Part shown: positions 35,521 to 44,093 of the stretch, in pieces | How positions within the stretch are numbered: position 1 is the first letter of the stretch | Layout of the letters: every line of letters starts with the position of its first letter | NCBI GenBank assembly: GCA_963842975.1 | Contig: CAWJIH010000009.1 | Location: forward strand, 62,001 to 126,000 | Length of the DNA stretch: 64,000 bases | Reading direction: 5' to 3' | From: JACJWR01 sp963842975 | GTDB lineage: Bacteria > Actinomycetota > Actinomycetes > S36-B12 > UBA10799 | Program-made: the position numbers and the translations under genes | Notes under the pieces: model-generated | Seen by the model: only the letters and a program-made list of their open reading frames with translations | Database searches by the model: none | Told to the model about the DNA's origin: nothing

Positions 35521-36165
35521 ATGGCCGAGGTAGAGATTCGTACGCCGCAGGGCGATGTCGAAGGTACGGCGTCGTTGCCGGCTGAAGTGTTCGACGTCCA
35601 GGCCAACATCCCGCTCATTCACCAAGTTGTGGTGGCGCAGTTGGCTGCGGCCAGGCAAGGCACCCACCACGCCAAGTCACGCGGTGAAGTGCGCGGCGGT
35701 GGCCGCAAGCCCTACAAGCAAAAGGGCACCGGTCGGGCGCGTCAAGGTTCGACTCGGGCGCCCCAGTTCGTCGGTGGCGGCACCGTGCACGGACCCACGC
35801 CACGGTCGTACGGCCAGCGCACGCCGAAGAAGATGAAGGCCGCGGCACTTCGCGGCGCGTTGAGCGACCGGGCACGCAATGACCGCGTCCACGTCGTCAC
35901 CGCCGTCGTCGAATCGGATGCGCCCTCGACGAAGACCGCTGCCGCCATGGTGCGGCGGGTCACCGAGCGCGAGCAGGTGCTCTTCGTGGTGGAGCGCAGT
36001 GACAGCAACGGCTGGAAGTCGCTGCGCAACGTGGCCAACGTGCACGTGATTGCGCCGGATCAGCTGAACACCTACGACGTGCTCGTGAGCGACGACGTCA
36101 TCTTCACCGCTGGCGCACTGTCGGACTTCCTCGATCGGGCCGCTAAGAAGGAGAGTGCCAAGTGA
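35521..36165 (+). CDS. rplD: 50S ribosomal protein L4
   Basis: A 214-residue protein lining the peptide exit tunnel; in some bacteria it represses the S10 operon. The tunnel loop GGGRKPYKQKGTGRARQGS is intact, so macrolide-resistance changes in that loop are not apparent. The start ATG at 35521 follows the rplC stop. Open frame in the same phase extends upstream within rplC but has no homology. It overlaps rplW by 4 bases. Confidence 0.97.
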   Translation: MAEVEIRTPQGDVEGTASLPAEVFDVQANIPLIHQVVVAQLAAARQGTHHAKSRGEVRGGGRKPYKQKGTGRARQGSTRAPQFVGGGTVHGPTPRSYGQRTPKKMKAAALRGALSDRARNDRVHVVTAVVESDAPSTKTAAAMVRRVTEREQVLFVVERSDSNGWKSLRNVANVHVIAPDQLNTYDVLVSDDVIFTAGALSDFLDRAAKKESAK

Positions 36166-36461
36166 GGATCGCAGACCCACGCGACGTGCTGCTGGCGCCG
36201 GTTGTCTCGGAGAAGAGCTACGGCTTGTTGGACGAGAACAAGTACACCTTCCTGGTCCGTCCGGACGCCAACAAGACCCAGATCAAGATCGCCGTGGAGC
36301 AGATTTTCGGCGTTCAGGTGACGGGTGTGAACACCATCAACCGACCTGGCAAGCGAGTGCGGACCCGAGCTGGCTACGGCCGTCGTCCCGGCACCAAGCG
36401 CGCCATCGTGTCCGTCGCCCCAGGTGAGCGGATCGACATCTTCGGAGGCCCGGTCGCCTAG
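36162..36461 (+). CDS. rplW: 50S ribosomal protein L23
   Basis: A 99-residue protein at the tunnel exit, the docking site for trigger factor and SRP. APVVSEKSYGLLDENKYTF and VNTINRPGKRVRTRAGYGRR are typical. The GTG start overlaps the rplD stop (GTGA). Confidence 0.96.
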   Translation: MRIADPRDVLLAPVVSEKSYGLLDENKYTFLVRPDANKTQIKIAVEQIFGVQVTGVNTINRPGKRVRTRAGYGRRPGTKRAIVSVAPGERIDIFGGPVA

Positions 36462-36498
36462 CCGCGGCCGGATCGCATCACAGTAGAGACGAGCAGAC

Positions 36499-37335
36499 AT
36501 GGGAATCCGAAAGTACAAGCCGACCACACCGGGCCGGCGGGGCTCCAGCGTGGCCGACTTTGTCGAGGTCACCCGCGCGACGCCGGAAAAGAGCCTGGTC
36601 AAGCCGCTACCGAAGTCCGGTGGGCGGAACGCCTCCGGACGCATCACCACTCGGCATCACGGTGGCGGCCACAAGCGGCAGTACCGGGTCATCGACTTCA
36701 GGCGGGCCGACAAAGATGGCGTGCCGGCCAAGGTCGCGCACATTGAGTACGACCCCAACCGCACCGCACGCATCGCGCTGCTGCACTACGCAGATGGCGA
36801 CAAGCGTTACATCCTGGCGCCGACCAAGTTGCGCCAAGGCGCGCGGGTGGAGACCGGTCCGAGCGCGGACATCAAGCCGGGCAACAACTTGCCACTGCGT
36901 AACATCCCGACGGGTACCGTCATTCACGCGGTGGAAATGCGACCTGGTGGCGGCGCAAAGATTGCGCGTTCGGCCGGGGCTAGCGTGCAGCTGGTGGCCA
37001 AGGACGGTCCTTACGCGCAACTGCGGATGCCGTCCGGTGAAATCCGCAATGTGGACCTGCGCTGTCGGGCCACTGTCGGTGAAGTCGGCAACGCCGAGCA
37101 GTCCAACATCAACTGGGGCAAGGCGGGGCGCATGCGCTGGAAGGGCAAGCGCCCGACCGTTCGCGGTGTCGCGATGAACCCAGTGGACCACCCGCACGGT
37201 GGTGGTGAGGGTAAAACCTCTGGTGGTCGTCACCCGGTTAACCCGGCAGGTAAGCCAGAGGGTCGGACCCGGGCCAAGAACAAGCCTTCAGACAAGTACA
37301 TCGTGCGCCGCCGTAAGACCGGCAAGAAGCGCTAA
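36499..37335 (+). CDS. rplB: 50S ribosomal protein L2
   Basis: A 278-residue protein essential for subunit joining and peptidyl transfer. MGIRKYKPTTPGRRG opens the protein. VAMNPVDHPHGGGEGKTSGG, with the His residue near the catalytic centre, and the C-terminal KYIVRRRK are conserved. It lies 37 bases after rplW and 14 before rpsS. Confidence 0.97.
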   Translation: MGIRKYKPTTPGRRGSSVADFVEVTRATPEKSLVKPLPKSGGRNASGRITTRHHGGGHKRQYRVIDFRRADKDGVPAKVAHIEYDPNRTARIALLHYADGDKRYILAPTKLRQGARVETGPSADIKPGNNLPLRNIPTGTVIHAVEMRPGGGAKIARSAGASVQLVAKDGPYAQLRMPSGEIRNVDLRCRATVGEVGNAEQSNINWGKAGRMRWKGKRPTVRGVAMNPVDHPHGGGEGKTSGGRHPVNPAGKPEGRTRAKNKPSDKYIVRRRKTGKKR

Positions 37336-37349
37336 GGAGACGACTGAGA

Positions 37350-37631
37350 ATGCCGCGTAGTTTGAAGAAGGGTCCTTTCGTGGACGACCACCTCGCCAAG
37401 AAGGTGGAAGCTCAGAACGAAAAGGGCACCTACACCGTGATCAAGACGTGGTCGCGTCGGTCCATGATTATCCCGGACATGCTGGGTCACACGATTGCGG
37501 TGCACGATGGCCGCAAGCACGTGCCGGTGTTCATCTCGGAGAACATGATCGGCCACAAGCTCGGCGAGTTCGCCCCGACGAGGACCTTCCGCGGTCACGT
37601 CAAGGAAGACCGCAAGGCTCGCCGCCGCTAA
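37350..37631 (+). CDS. rpsS: 30S ribosomal protein S19
   Basis: A 93-residue protein of the 30S head that contacts the A-site tRNA and the inter-subunit bridge. MPRSLKKGPFVDDHL and GHKLGEFAPTRTFRGH are diagnostic. It lies between rplB and rplV in the normal order. Confidence 0.97.
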   Translation: MPRSLKKGPFVDDHLAKKVEAQNEKGTYTVIKTWSRRSMIIPDMLGHTIAVHDGRKHVPVFISENMIGHKLGEFAPTRTFRGHVKEDRKARRR

Positions 37632-37689
37632 TCGCGAGCGGAACCCACTTTTCACACGACGACCACAGACGCACGACAAGGGAGCAAGG

Positions 37690-38043
37690 ATGGAAGCCAG
37701 GGCCCAGGCGCGGTACGTCCGCGTCACGCCCATGAAGGCCCGCCGCGTGGTGGACCTGATTCGCGGGCTGCCGGTGGCAGAGGCCCAGGCGGTATTGCGA
37801 TTCAGCCCGCAAGCCGCGAGTGAGCCGGTGGGGAAGGTGCTCGACAGCGCCGTAGCCAACGCTGCCCACAACAAGCAACTCGATCCAACCACCTTGGTGG
37901 TGCGCGAAGCGTTCGTGGACGAGGGGCCGACCATGAAGCGATTCCGGCCCCGGGCGCAGGGACGCGCCTACCGGATTCGCAAGCGCACCAGCCACATCAC
38001 GGTTGTGGTCGAGGAGCGGACGACCACACCGAAGAAGGGATAG
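37690..38043 (+). CDS. rplV: 50S ribosomal protein L22
   Basis: A 117-residue protein whose beta-hairpin narrows the exit tunnel. ARYVRVTPMKARRVVDLIRG and the hairpin FRPRAQGRAYRIRKRTSHIT are intact, with no deletion of the kind linked to macrolide resistance. GCAAGG lies upstream of the ATG. rpsC follows 4 bases later. Confidence 0.96.
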   Translation: MEARAQARYVRVTPMKARRVVDLIRGLPVAEAQAVLRFSPQAASEPVGKVLDSAVANAAHNKQLDPTTLVVREAFVDEGPTMKRFRPRAQGRAYRIRKRTSHITVVVEERTTTPKKG

Positions 38044-38047
38044 ACGT

Positions 38048-38848
38048 ATGGGTCAGAAGATTAATCCCAACGGCTTCCGACTGGGCATCACGGCGGACTT
38101 CAACTCCCGCTGGTTCGCTGACAGCACGAAGCCCGGGCAGCGCTACCGCGACTACGTCGAAGAAGACGTCAAGATCCGGCGGCTCATCACCGGAGAACTG
38201 GCCCGCGCCGGCATCGCCAAGGTCGAGATCGAGCGGACCCGGGACCGGGTTCGAGTCGACATCTGGACTGCCCGCCCCGGCATCGTCATCGGCCGCCAAG
38301 GCACCGAGGCAGAGCGGATGCGCGGCAAGCTGGACAAGTTGACCGGCAAGCAGGTGCAACTGAACATCCACGAGGTCAAGAACCCCGAGGTGGATGCGCA
38401 GCTCGTTGCCCAGGGTGTCGCCGAGCAGCTCGCCAGCCGGGTCTCGTTCCGGCGCGCCATGCGCAAGGCCATGCAAAGCGCCATGCGTGCCGGCGCCCAG
38501 GGAATCCGGGTGCAGGTTTCGGGCCGCTTGGGCGGTGCCGAGATGAGCCGGACTGAGTTCTACCGCGAAGGCCGGGTGCCGCTGCACACGCTGCGGGCGG
38601 ACATCCAGTACGGCTTCTACGAGGCCCGGACCACGTTTGGTCAAATCGGCGTGAAGGTGTGGATCTACCACGGCGAGGTGTCGACCAACCCGGAGGAGCG
38701 CCGCGCCCAGCAGGCCGCACGCGCTCGCACCGGCCCCCCCGGCGGTCGCCGAGGCGGTCGTGACCGCGGTGATAGGGGCGACCGTGGCGAACGCCGTGGA
38801 CGTCGCAACACTGAGTCCGCGACTGCTGGAACCGGATCGGAGGGCTGA
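38048..38848 (+). CDS. rpsC: 30S ribosomal protein S3
   Basis: A 266-residue KH-domain protein at the mRNA entry channel, with helicase-like function alongside S4 and S5. MGQKINPNGFRLGI opens it, and the KH loop GIVIGRQGTEAERMRGKL is clear. The C-terminus carries an Arg/Gly/Asp-rich low-complexity tail of about 40 residues with repeated GDRGDRG, longer than in E. coli but common in actinobacteria. Start ATG 38048. rplP begins 7 bases after its stop. Confidence 0.96.
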   Translation: MGQKINPNGFRLGITADFNSRWFADSTKPGQRYRDYVEEDVKIRRLITGELARAGIAKVEIERTRDRVRVDIWTARPGIVIGRQGTEAERMRGKLDKLTGKQVQLNIHEVKNPEVDAQLVAQGVAEQLASRVSFRRAMRKAMQSAMRAGAQGIRVQVSGRLGGAEMSRTEFYREGRVPLHTLRADIQYGFYEARTTFGQIGVKVWIYHGEVSTNPEERRAQQAARARTGPPGGRRGGRDRGDRGDRGERRGRRNTESATAGTGSEG

Positions 38849-38855
38849 GCAAGTC

Positions 38856-39274
<419 letters not shown>

Positions 39275-39275
<1 letters not shown>

Positions 39276-39508
39276 TGACACAGAATTCGAGCGTGGTTGC
39301 AGACCTCCGGACGCTGGACACAGATGACCTGGTGACCAAGCTGAAAGAGGCCAAGGAAGAGCTGTTCAATCTGCGCTTCCAAGCAGCCACCGGGCAACTG
39401 GACAACCATGGCCGGCTTCGCGCGGTCCGCAAGGACATCGCGCGCATCTACACGATAATGCGCGAGCGAGAGCTCGGCATCGTTTCCGAGACGGAGGGCG
39501 CGGCATGA
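39275..39508 (+). CDS. rpmC: 50S ribosomal protein L29
   Basis: A 77-residue two-helix protein next to L23 at the tunnel exit. LKEAKEELFNLRFQAATGQL and IARIYTIMRERELG are the family signature. It overlaps rplP by 1 base and rpsQ by 4 bases. Confidence 0.96.
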
Positions 39509-39786
39509 GCGAAGAAACCACCACCGCCGCCACAGAGCGGGGCTACCGCAAGGTCCGCGAGGGTCTTGTGGTGTCGGACAAGATGGACAAGACCGTTGTC
39601 GTCGCCGTCGAAGACCGCTTCAAGCACGCCTTGTACGGCAAGGTCGTGCGGCGCACATCGAAGCTGAAGGCGCACGACGAACAGAACGAGTGCGGGGTAG
39701 GCGATCGCGTGCTGCTGATGGAGACCCGACCAATGTCGGCCACCAAGCGCTGGCGTGTCGTCAAGGTCCTCGAGAAGGCCAAGTGA
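39505..39786 (+). CDS. rpsQ: 30S ribosomal protein S17
   Basis: A 93-residue OB-fold 16S rRNA-binding protein. RKVREGLVVSDKMDKTVVVA and ETRPMSATKRWRVVKVLEKA are diagnostic. Start ATG overlaps the rpmC stop; rplN follows 7 bases later. The first 14 residues (Glu/Thr/Ala) are a short extension before the conserved part. Confidence 0.96.
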   Translation: MSEETTTAATERGYRKVREGLVVSDKMDKTVVVAVEDRFKHALYGKVVRRTSKLKAHDEQNECGVGDRVLLMETRPMSATKRWRVVKVLEKAK

Positions 39787-39793
39787 GGAACCA

Positions 39794-40162
39794 ATGATTC
39801 AGCAGGAGTCCCGCCTTCGGGTGGCGGACAACACCGGTGCCAAAGAGTTGCTCGTGATCCGCGTGCTCGGTGGCTCTGGCCGTCGTTATGCCGGTATCGG
39901 CGACACGATCGTGTGCACGGTGAAAGACGCCATCCCCGGCGGAAACGTGAAGAAGGGCGACGTCGTCAAGGCGGTTGTGGTGAGGGTGCGCAAGCAAACT
40001 CGCCGACCGGACGGGTCCTACATCCGATTCGATGAGAACGCGGCCGTGGTGCTCAAGAACGACGGCGAACCACGCGGAACACGCATCTTCGGCCCAGTGG
40101 GCCGGGAACTGCGCGACAAGCGTTTCATGAAGATCATCTCGCTCGCGCCGGAGGTGCTGTAG
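39794..40162 (+). CDS. rplN: 50S ribosomal protein L14
   Basis: A 122-residue protein at the subunit interface and the target of the silencing factor RsfS. MIQQESRLRVADNTGAKELL and the C-terminal KRFMKIISLAPEVL are typical. ATG 39794 is preferred because GTGAGGA precedes it and L14 starts invariably with MIQ. rplX starts 2 bases after the stop. Confidence 0.97.
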   Translation: MIQQESRLRVADNTGAKELLVIRVLGGSGRRYAGIGDTIVCTVKDAIPGGNVKKGDVVKAVVVRVRKQTRRPDGSYIRFDENAAVVLKNDGEPRGTRIFGPVGRELRDKRFMKIISLAPEVL

Positions 40163-40164
40163 CC

Positions 40165-40524
40165 ATGGCCACAATGAAGATCAAGGTGGGCGACACCGTC
40201 TTGGTGCGGGCCGGCAAGGACAAAGGTCTGGAAGGCACTGTGCTCAAGGTGCTTCCGGAGTCGGACCGGGTGATCGTCGAAGGCGTCAACCGGGTGGTGC
40301 GCCACCAGCGGGTGTCTCCGGGCCAAGGCGGTTCGAAGGCCGGCGGGTTGATCACCAAGGAAGCGGCAGTGCACGTCTCGAACGTGATGCTGGTCGATTC
40401 CGACGGCAAAGCCACGCGGGTAGGCAGCCGAGAAGAGACAATCGAGAAGACGCGGGCAGACGGTTCCACCAGGCAGGTCGTGCGCCGGGTGCGGGTCAGT
40501 CGACGCAGCGGTGAGGACGTGTGA
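40165..40524 (+). CDS. rplX: 50S ribosomal protein L24
   Basis: A 119-residue KOW-type assembly initiator of the large subunit. KIKVGDTVLVRAGKDKGLEG is the KOW motif, and HVSNVMLVDSDGKATRVG follows. The C-terminal tail after KTRADGSTRQVVRR is somewhat longer than the usual 105 residues. The rplE ATG overlaps its stop by one base. Confidence 0.96.
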   Translation: MATMKIKVGDTVLVRAGKDKGLEGTVLKVLPESDRVIVEGVNRVVRHQRVSPGQGGSKAGGLITKEAAVHVSNVMLVDSDGKATRVGSREETIEKTRADGSTRQVVRRVRVSRRSGEDV

Positions 40525-41096
40525 TGACGACCAGTGTTGAACAGCAGCGGACAATGCCGCGGCTGAAGACCAAGTACTTGGAATCCATTCGGGGTGAACT
40601 CAAGTCGGAGTTCGACCTGGAGAACGTGATGCAGGTTCCGGGCTTGGTCAAGGTCGTGGTCAACATGGGTGTCGGTGACGCCGCCCGCGATTCGAAGGTG
40701 ATTGATGGGGCCGTTCGCGACCTCGCCACGATCACCGGCCAAAAGCCACAGGTGACTCGCGCTCGCAAGTCGATCGCCCAGTTCAAGCTTCGTGAGGGAA
40801 TGCCCATTGGCGCTCACACCACGCTTCGTGGGGACCGCATGTGGGAGTTCGTCGACCGGCTGGTGTCGGTGGCGCTGCCGCGAATCAGGGACTTCCGGGG
40901 ACTGTCGCCGAAGCAGTTCGATGGCCACGGCAACTACACCTTCGGGCTGACCGAGCAAGTGGTGTTCCCCGAGATCGACCAGGACAGCATCGACCGCACG
41001 CGAGGCATGGACGTCACCATCGTGACGACTGCCGAAACCGACGACCAGGGCCGGGCGCTGCTGCGCAAGCTCGGTTTTCCGTTCAAGGAGAAGTGA
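40524..41096 (+). CDS. rplE: 50S ribosomal protein L5
   Basis: A 190-residue 5S rRNA-binding protein that contacts P-site tRNA. VVVNMGVGDAARDSK, KPQVTRARKSIAQFKLREGM and the C-terminal MDVTIVTTAETDDQGRALL are family marks. ATG 40524 shares its first base with the rplX stop; a GTG one codon earlier is the alternative. Confidence 0.96.
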   Translation: MTTSVEQQRTMPRLKTKYLESIRGELKSEFDLENVMQVPGLVKVVVNMGVGDAARDSKVIDGAVRDLATITGQKPQVTRARKSIAQFKLREGMPIGAHTTLRGDRMWEFVDRLVSVALPRIRDFRGLSPKQFDGHGNYTFGLTEQVVFPEIDQDSIDRTRGMDVTIVTTAETDDQGRALLRKLGFPFKEK

Positions 41097-41100
41097 GCAC

Positions 41101-41286
41101 GTGGCAAAGAAGGCTCTAGTCAACAAAGCGAACCGCACCCCGAAGTTCAAGGTTCGGGCGTACACCCGCTGCACCCGCTGCGGGCGGCCACACTCGGTGT
41201 ACCGCAAATTCGGCCTGTGCCGGGTCTGCCTGCGGGAGATGGCGCACCGGGGCGAGCTGCCCGGCGTCACCAAGAGTTCCTGGTAA
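41101..41286 (+). CDS. rpsN: 30S ribosomal protein S14, zinc-binding type Z
   Basis: A 61-residue short S14 with both zinc pairs, CTRC (24-27 region) and CRVC (40-43 region), in the core YTRCTRCGRPHSVYRKFGLC. This is the Zn-dependent type Z. As with L33 here, a Cys-free paralogue may be encoded elsewhere for zinc starvation. GTG start, 4 bases after rplE. A 133-base spacer without recognisable genes (41287-41419) follows. Confidence 0.96.
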   Translation: MAKKALVNKANRTPKFKVRAYTRCTRCGRPHSVYRKFGLCRVCLREMAHRGELPGVTKSSW

Positions 41287-41419
41287 GTCGACATTCCCCG
41301 CCAGCGCCTGACCAGGGCGTTGGCATCAATATCCAGACCGACAACGCTGAAGGTCTCCGGGTCCGAGGAACCTCCTCCGGACCGGGCGAAACCACAGCGA
41401 GAGAGAAGACCGGCCAACA

Positions 41420-41818
41420 ATGACCATGACTGACCCCATCGCAGACATGCTTTCGCGTCTGCGCAACGGCAGCACCGCCTACCACGACACGGTGTCAATG
41501 CCACACTCAAAGTTGAAAGAGGGCATTGCCAAGATCCTCGTCTCCGAGGGCTACGTGGCCGGATTCGACGTGTCCGATGCCCGCGTCGGCAAGACCCTTG
41601 ACGTGCACATGAAGTACGGCCCCAGCCGGGAACGCTCCATCGCCGGAATCCGCCGGGTCAGCAAGCCTGGCCTGCGGGTGTACGCCAAGAGCACCGGCAT
41701 GCCCAAGGTGCTGGGCGGTCTCGGCATCGCGATCATCTCCACCTCGGCGGGTCTGCTCACAGACCGCCAGGCGGCTGCCCAGGGTGTAGGCGGGGAAGTC
41801 CTCGCCTACGTCTGGTGA
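41420..41818 (+). CDS. rpsH: 30S ribosomal protein S8
   Basis: A 132-residue 16S rRNA-binding protein of the 30S platform; in E. coli it also represses the spc operon. DPIADMLSRLRNGSTAYHDT and the C-terminal STSAGLLTDRQAAAQGVGGE are diagnostic. Two in-frame ATGs (41420, 41426) are possible; I keep the first. It is separated from rpsN by 133 bases. Confidence 0.96.
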   Translation: MTMTDPIADMLSRLRNGSTAYHDTVSMPHSKLKEGIAKILVSEGYVAGFDVSDARVGKTLDVHMKYGPSRERSIAGIRRVSKPGLRVYAKSTGMPKVLGGLGIAIISTSAGLLTDRQAAAQGVGGEVLAYVW

Positions 41819-41834
41819 GAGGAGTCGATACACC

Positions 41835-42371
41835 ATGTCACGTATTGGACGTTTGCCCATTACTGTCCCCAGCGGTGTCACCGTTGACGTGCAAGGTCAG
41901 CAGGTGAAGGTCACCGGTCCCAAGGGGTCGCTGGACCTCACTGTGTCTGAACCCATCAAGGTGACCCTTGATGACGGCACGATCACGGTGGTCCGTCCCA
42001 ACGACGAGCGCCGCAACCGGGCCCTGCACGGGCTCACCCGCTCGTTGGTCAACAACATGATCATCGGTGTTACCGAGGGCTACTCCAAGAAGATGGAGAT
42101 CTCCGGCACTGGTTACCGTGTGATCGCCAAGGGTTCGGACCTCGAGTTCTCCCTCGGCTACAGTCACCCGGTGCTGGTGAAGGCGCCAGAAGGTATCTCA
42201 TTCGGAGTCGAAACCCCGACGAAATTCATGATTTCCGGGATCGACAAGCAGCAGGTTGGTGAGATCGCCGCGAAGATCCGCAAGATCCGCAAGCTCGACC
42301 CGTACAAGGGCAAGGGTGTGCGGTACGCGGACGAGGTGATCCGCCGCAAGGCTGGAAAGGCTGGTAAATAA
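41835..42371 (+). CDS. rplF: 50S ribosomal protein L6
   Basis: A 178-residue protein near the factor-binding site. MSRIGRLPITVPSGVTVDVQ and the C-terminal signature KIRKLDPYKGKGVRYADEVI are conserved. It starts 16 bases after rpsH with GAGAGGAG upstream and ends 3 bases before rplR. Confidence 0.97.
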   Translation: MSRIGRLPITVPSGVTVDVQGQQVKVTGPKGSLDLTVSEPIKVTLDDGTITVVRPNDERRNRALHGLTRSLVNNMIIGVTEGYSKKMEISGTGYRVIAKGSDLEFSLGYSHPVLVKAPEGISFGVETPTKFMISGIDKQQVGEIAAKIRKIRKLDPYKGKGVRYADEVIRRKAGKAGK

Positions 42372-42374
42372 GCC

Positions 42375-42749
42375 ATGGCACACAAGAAACCATCCTCCAA
42401 CCCGAGAGCGGCTGGCCGGATCCGGCGTCACAACCGAGTCCGCAAGCACGTCAACGGATCGCCGAGCCGGCCACGGCTGTCGGTGTTCCGCTCCGCCAAG
42501 CACGTGGTTGCACAGGTCATCGACGACACCGCAGGCGTCACCCTGGCCGCTGCATCATCCATGGAGTCGGACTTGCGCTCGCTCGAAGGCGACAAGAAGG
42601 CCAAAGCCCGTCGGGTCGGCGAACTCGTCGCCCAGCGAGCTCAAGCTGCTGGCATCGACACCGTCGTGTTCGACCGCGGCGGCAACCGCTACACCGGTCG
42701 CGTGGCTGCCCTCGCAGACGGCGCTCGCGACGCTGGTCTGAAGCTGTAG
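42375..42749 (+). CDS. rplR: 50S ribosomal protein L18
   Basis: A 124-residue 5S rRNA-binding protein. RLSVFRSAKHVVAQVIDDTA and VVFDRGGNRYTGRVAALADG are typical, with a basic N-terminus. It starts 3 bases after rplF and is followed by rpsE after 49 bases. Confidence 0.96.
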   Translation: MAHKKPSSNPRAAGRIRRHNRVRKHVNGSPSRPRLSVFRSAKHVVAQVIDDTAGVTLAAASSMESDLRSLEGDKKAKARRVGELVAQRAQAAGIDTVVFDRGGNRYTGRVAALADGARDAGLKL

Positions 42750-42798
42750 CGCCCCGGCCGACACACGCATAAGACGAGACGAAAGAGGTACAAACACG

Positions 42799-43365
42799 AT
42801 GGCTGCACAGCGCAGGAGCGGGGGCCGGGACTCCCGCGGCGCCGAGAAGAGCCAATTCCTTGAGCGAGTGGTTGCGATCAACCGCGTCGCCAAGGTGGTG
42901 AAAGGTGGTCGCCGCTTTAGCTTCACCGCACTCGTAGTGGTGGGCGACGGCGACGGCACCGTCGGTGTCGGTTACGGCAAGGCCAAGGAGGTGCCCGCGG
43001 CAATCGCCAAGGGTGTCGAAGAGGCGAAGAAGAACTTCTTCAAGGTGCCGCGAATCCAGGGCACCATTCCGCACCCCGTGACCGGCGAGGACTGCGCTGC
43101 CGTAGTGCTGCTGCGGCCGGCATCGCCCGGTACCGGTGTGATTGCCGGTGGTGCGGTGCGCGCGGTGCTGGAATGCGCGGGGATCGCGGACGTCCTGAGC
43201 AAGTCGCTCGGGTCGGACAACGCGATCAACATCGTGCACGCCACCGTCGCCGGGCTCAAGGCACTCGAGCGCCCAGAGCAAGTGGCGGCCCGACGTGGTC
43301 TGCCACTGGAAGATGTCGCGCCAGCAGCCATGCTGCGGGCGCAAGCGGCTGGGAGGAGCGCCTGA
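42799..43365 (+). CDS. rpsE: 30S ribosomal protein S5
   Basis: A 188-residue protein important for decoding accuracy and mRNA unwinding. VVAINRVAKVVKGGRRFSFT with the loop mutated in spectinomycin resistance, VGVGYGKAKEVPAAI and PGTGVIAGGAVRAVLE are intact. Its stop overlaps the rpmD ATG by one base. Confidence 0.97.
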   Translation: MAAQRRSGGRDSRGAEKSQFLERVVAINRVAKVVKGGRRFSFTALVVVGDGDGTVGVGYGKAKEVPAAIAKGVEEAKKNFFKVPRIQGTIPHPVTGEDCAAVVLLRPASPGTGVIAGGAVRAVLECAGIADVLSKSLGSDNAINIVHATVAGLKALERPEQVAARRGLPLEDVAPAAMLRAQAAGRSA

Positions 43366-43544
43366 TGGCGGAATTGCTAGTCACCCAGAAGAAGTCGGTG
43401 ATCGGCGGCACCTCGGTGCAGCGCGACACCATGCGCAGCCTTGGGCTCAAGCGCATCGGTGACACCGTCACCAAAGAAGATTCCCCGCAGGTGCGGGGCA
43501 TGATTCGCACGGTCTCGCACCTCGTGACCGTCGAGGAGGTTTAA
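43365..43544 (+). CDS. rpmD: 50S ribosomal protein L30
   Basis: A 59-residue protein found in most but not all bacteria. VTQKKSVIGGTSVQRDTMRS and LGLKRIGDTVTKED are the family pattern. ATG 43365 follows GGGAGGAG and overlaps the rpsE stop by one base; rplO follows 5 bases after its end. Confidence 0.95.
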   Translation: MAELLVTQKKSVIGGTSVQRDTMRSLGLKRIGDTVTKEDSPQVRGMIRTVSHLVTVEEV

Positions 43545-43549
43545 CCGCC

Positions 43550-43993
43550 ATGGGAACGCTCAAAGTCCATCACCTGCGCCCAGCGCCAGGTGCGAAGACC
43601 GAAAAGACCCGTAAGGGCCGTGGTGAGGCGAGCAAGGGCAAGACTGCCGGCCGTGGTACCAAAGGCACCAAAGCCCGCAAGAATGTCCCTGCTGCCTTCG
43701 AAGGTGGGCAGATGCCGCTGCACATGCGGCTGCCCAAGCTCAAGGGTTTCAAGAACCCGAACCGGGTCGCCTTCCAGGTGGTCAACGTCTCTCACCTGGC
43801 GGCCTTGTATCCCGATGGCGGCGAAGTCACCGCAGCGGATCTCGTAGCCAAGGGTGCGGTGCGCCGCGGCCACAAGGTGAAGGTGCTCGGCGACGGCGAC
43901 CTCGCGGTGGCCCTGCAGGTGAAGGTCGACGCGGTGTCCAAGTCGGCAGCAGAGAAGATCGTTGCCGCGGGTGGCTCGGTGGAGTCCGCCTAA
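43550..43993 (+). CDS. rplO: 50S ribosomal protein L15
   Basis: A 147-residue late-assembly protein. The Gly-rich N-terminus KTRKGRGEASKGKTAGRGTK and GGQMPLHMRLPKLKGF are diagnostic, with AEKIVAAGGSVE at the end. In most bacteria secY follows directly. Here a strong terminator and an opposite-strand two-gene insert lie between them. Confidence 0.97.
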   Translation: MGTLKVHHLRPAPGAKTEKTRKGRGEASKGKTAGRGTKGTKARKNVPAAFEGGQMPLHMRLPKLKGFKNPNRVAFQVVNVSHLAALYPDGGEVTAADLVAKGAVRRGHKVKVLGDGDLAVALQVKVDAVSKSAAEKIVAAGGSVESA

Positions 43994-44016
43994 GCTATAC
44001 CGCTATCCAAGACATC

Positions 44017-44066
44017 GAGTGTGGTGTCGCACGCAGGTGACTCGCGTGCGACACCACACTCTTTTT
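44017..44066 (+). terminator. intrinsic terminator after rplO
   Basis: A perfect 18-base-pair stem (44017-44034 with 44044-44061) encloses a 9-base loop and is followed immediately by five Ts. It is the strongest terminator in the window. It ends the S10-spc transcript, so secY, adk and map must have their own promoter. On the other strand there is no T run, so it acts in one direction. Confidence 0.92.
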
Positions 44067-44093
44067 CGTGCTGGTGGCGAGCTGGTGCTGGCA

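Noticed and set aside
43994..44093. Bidirectional terminator shared by rplO and the DUF4349 gene
   Set aside because: The T run follows the stem only on the + strand; on the - strand the sequence after the stem is not U-rich.
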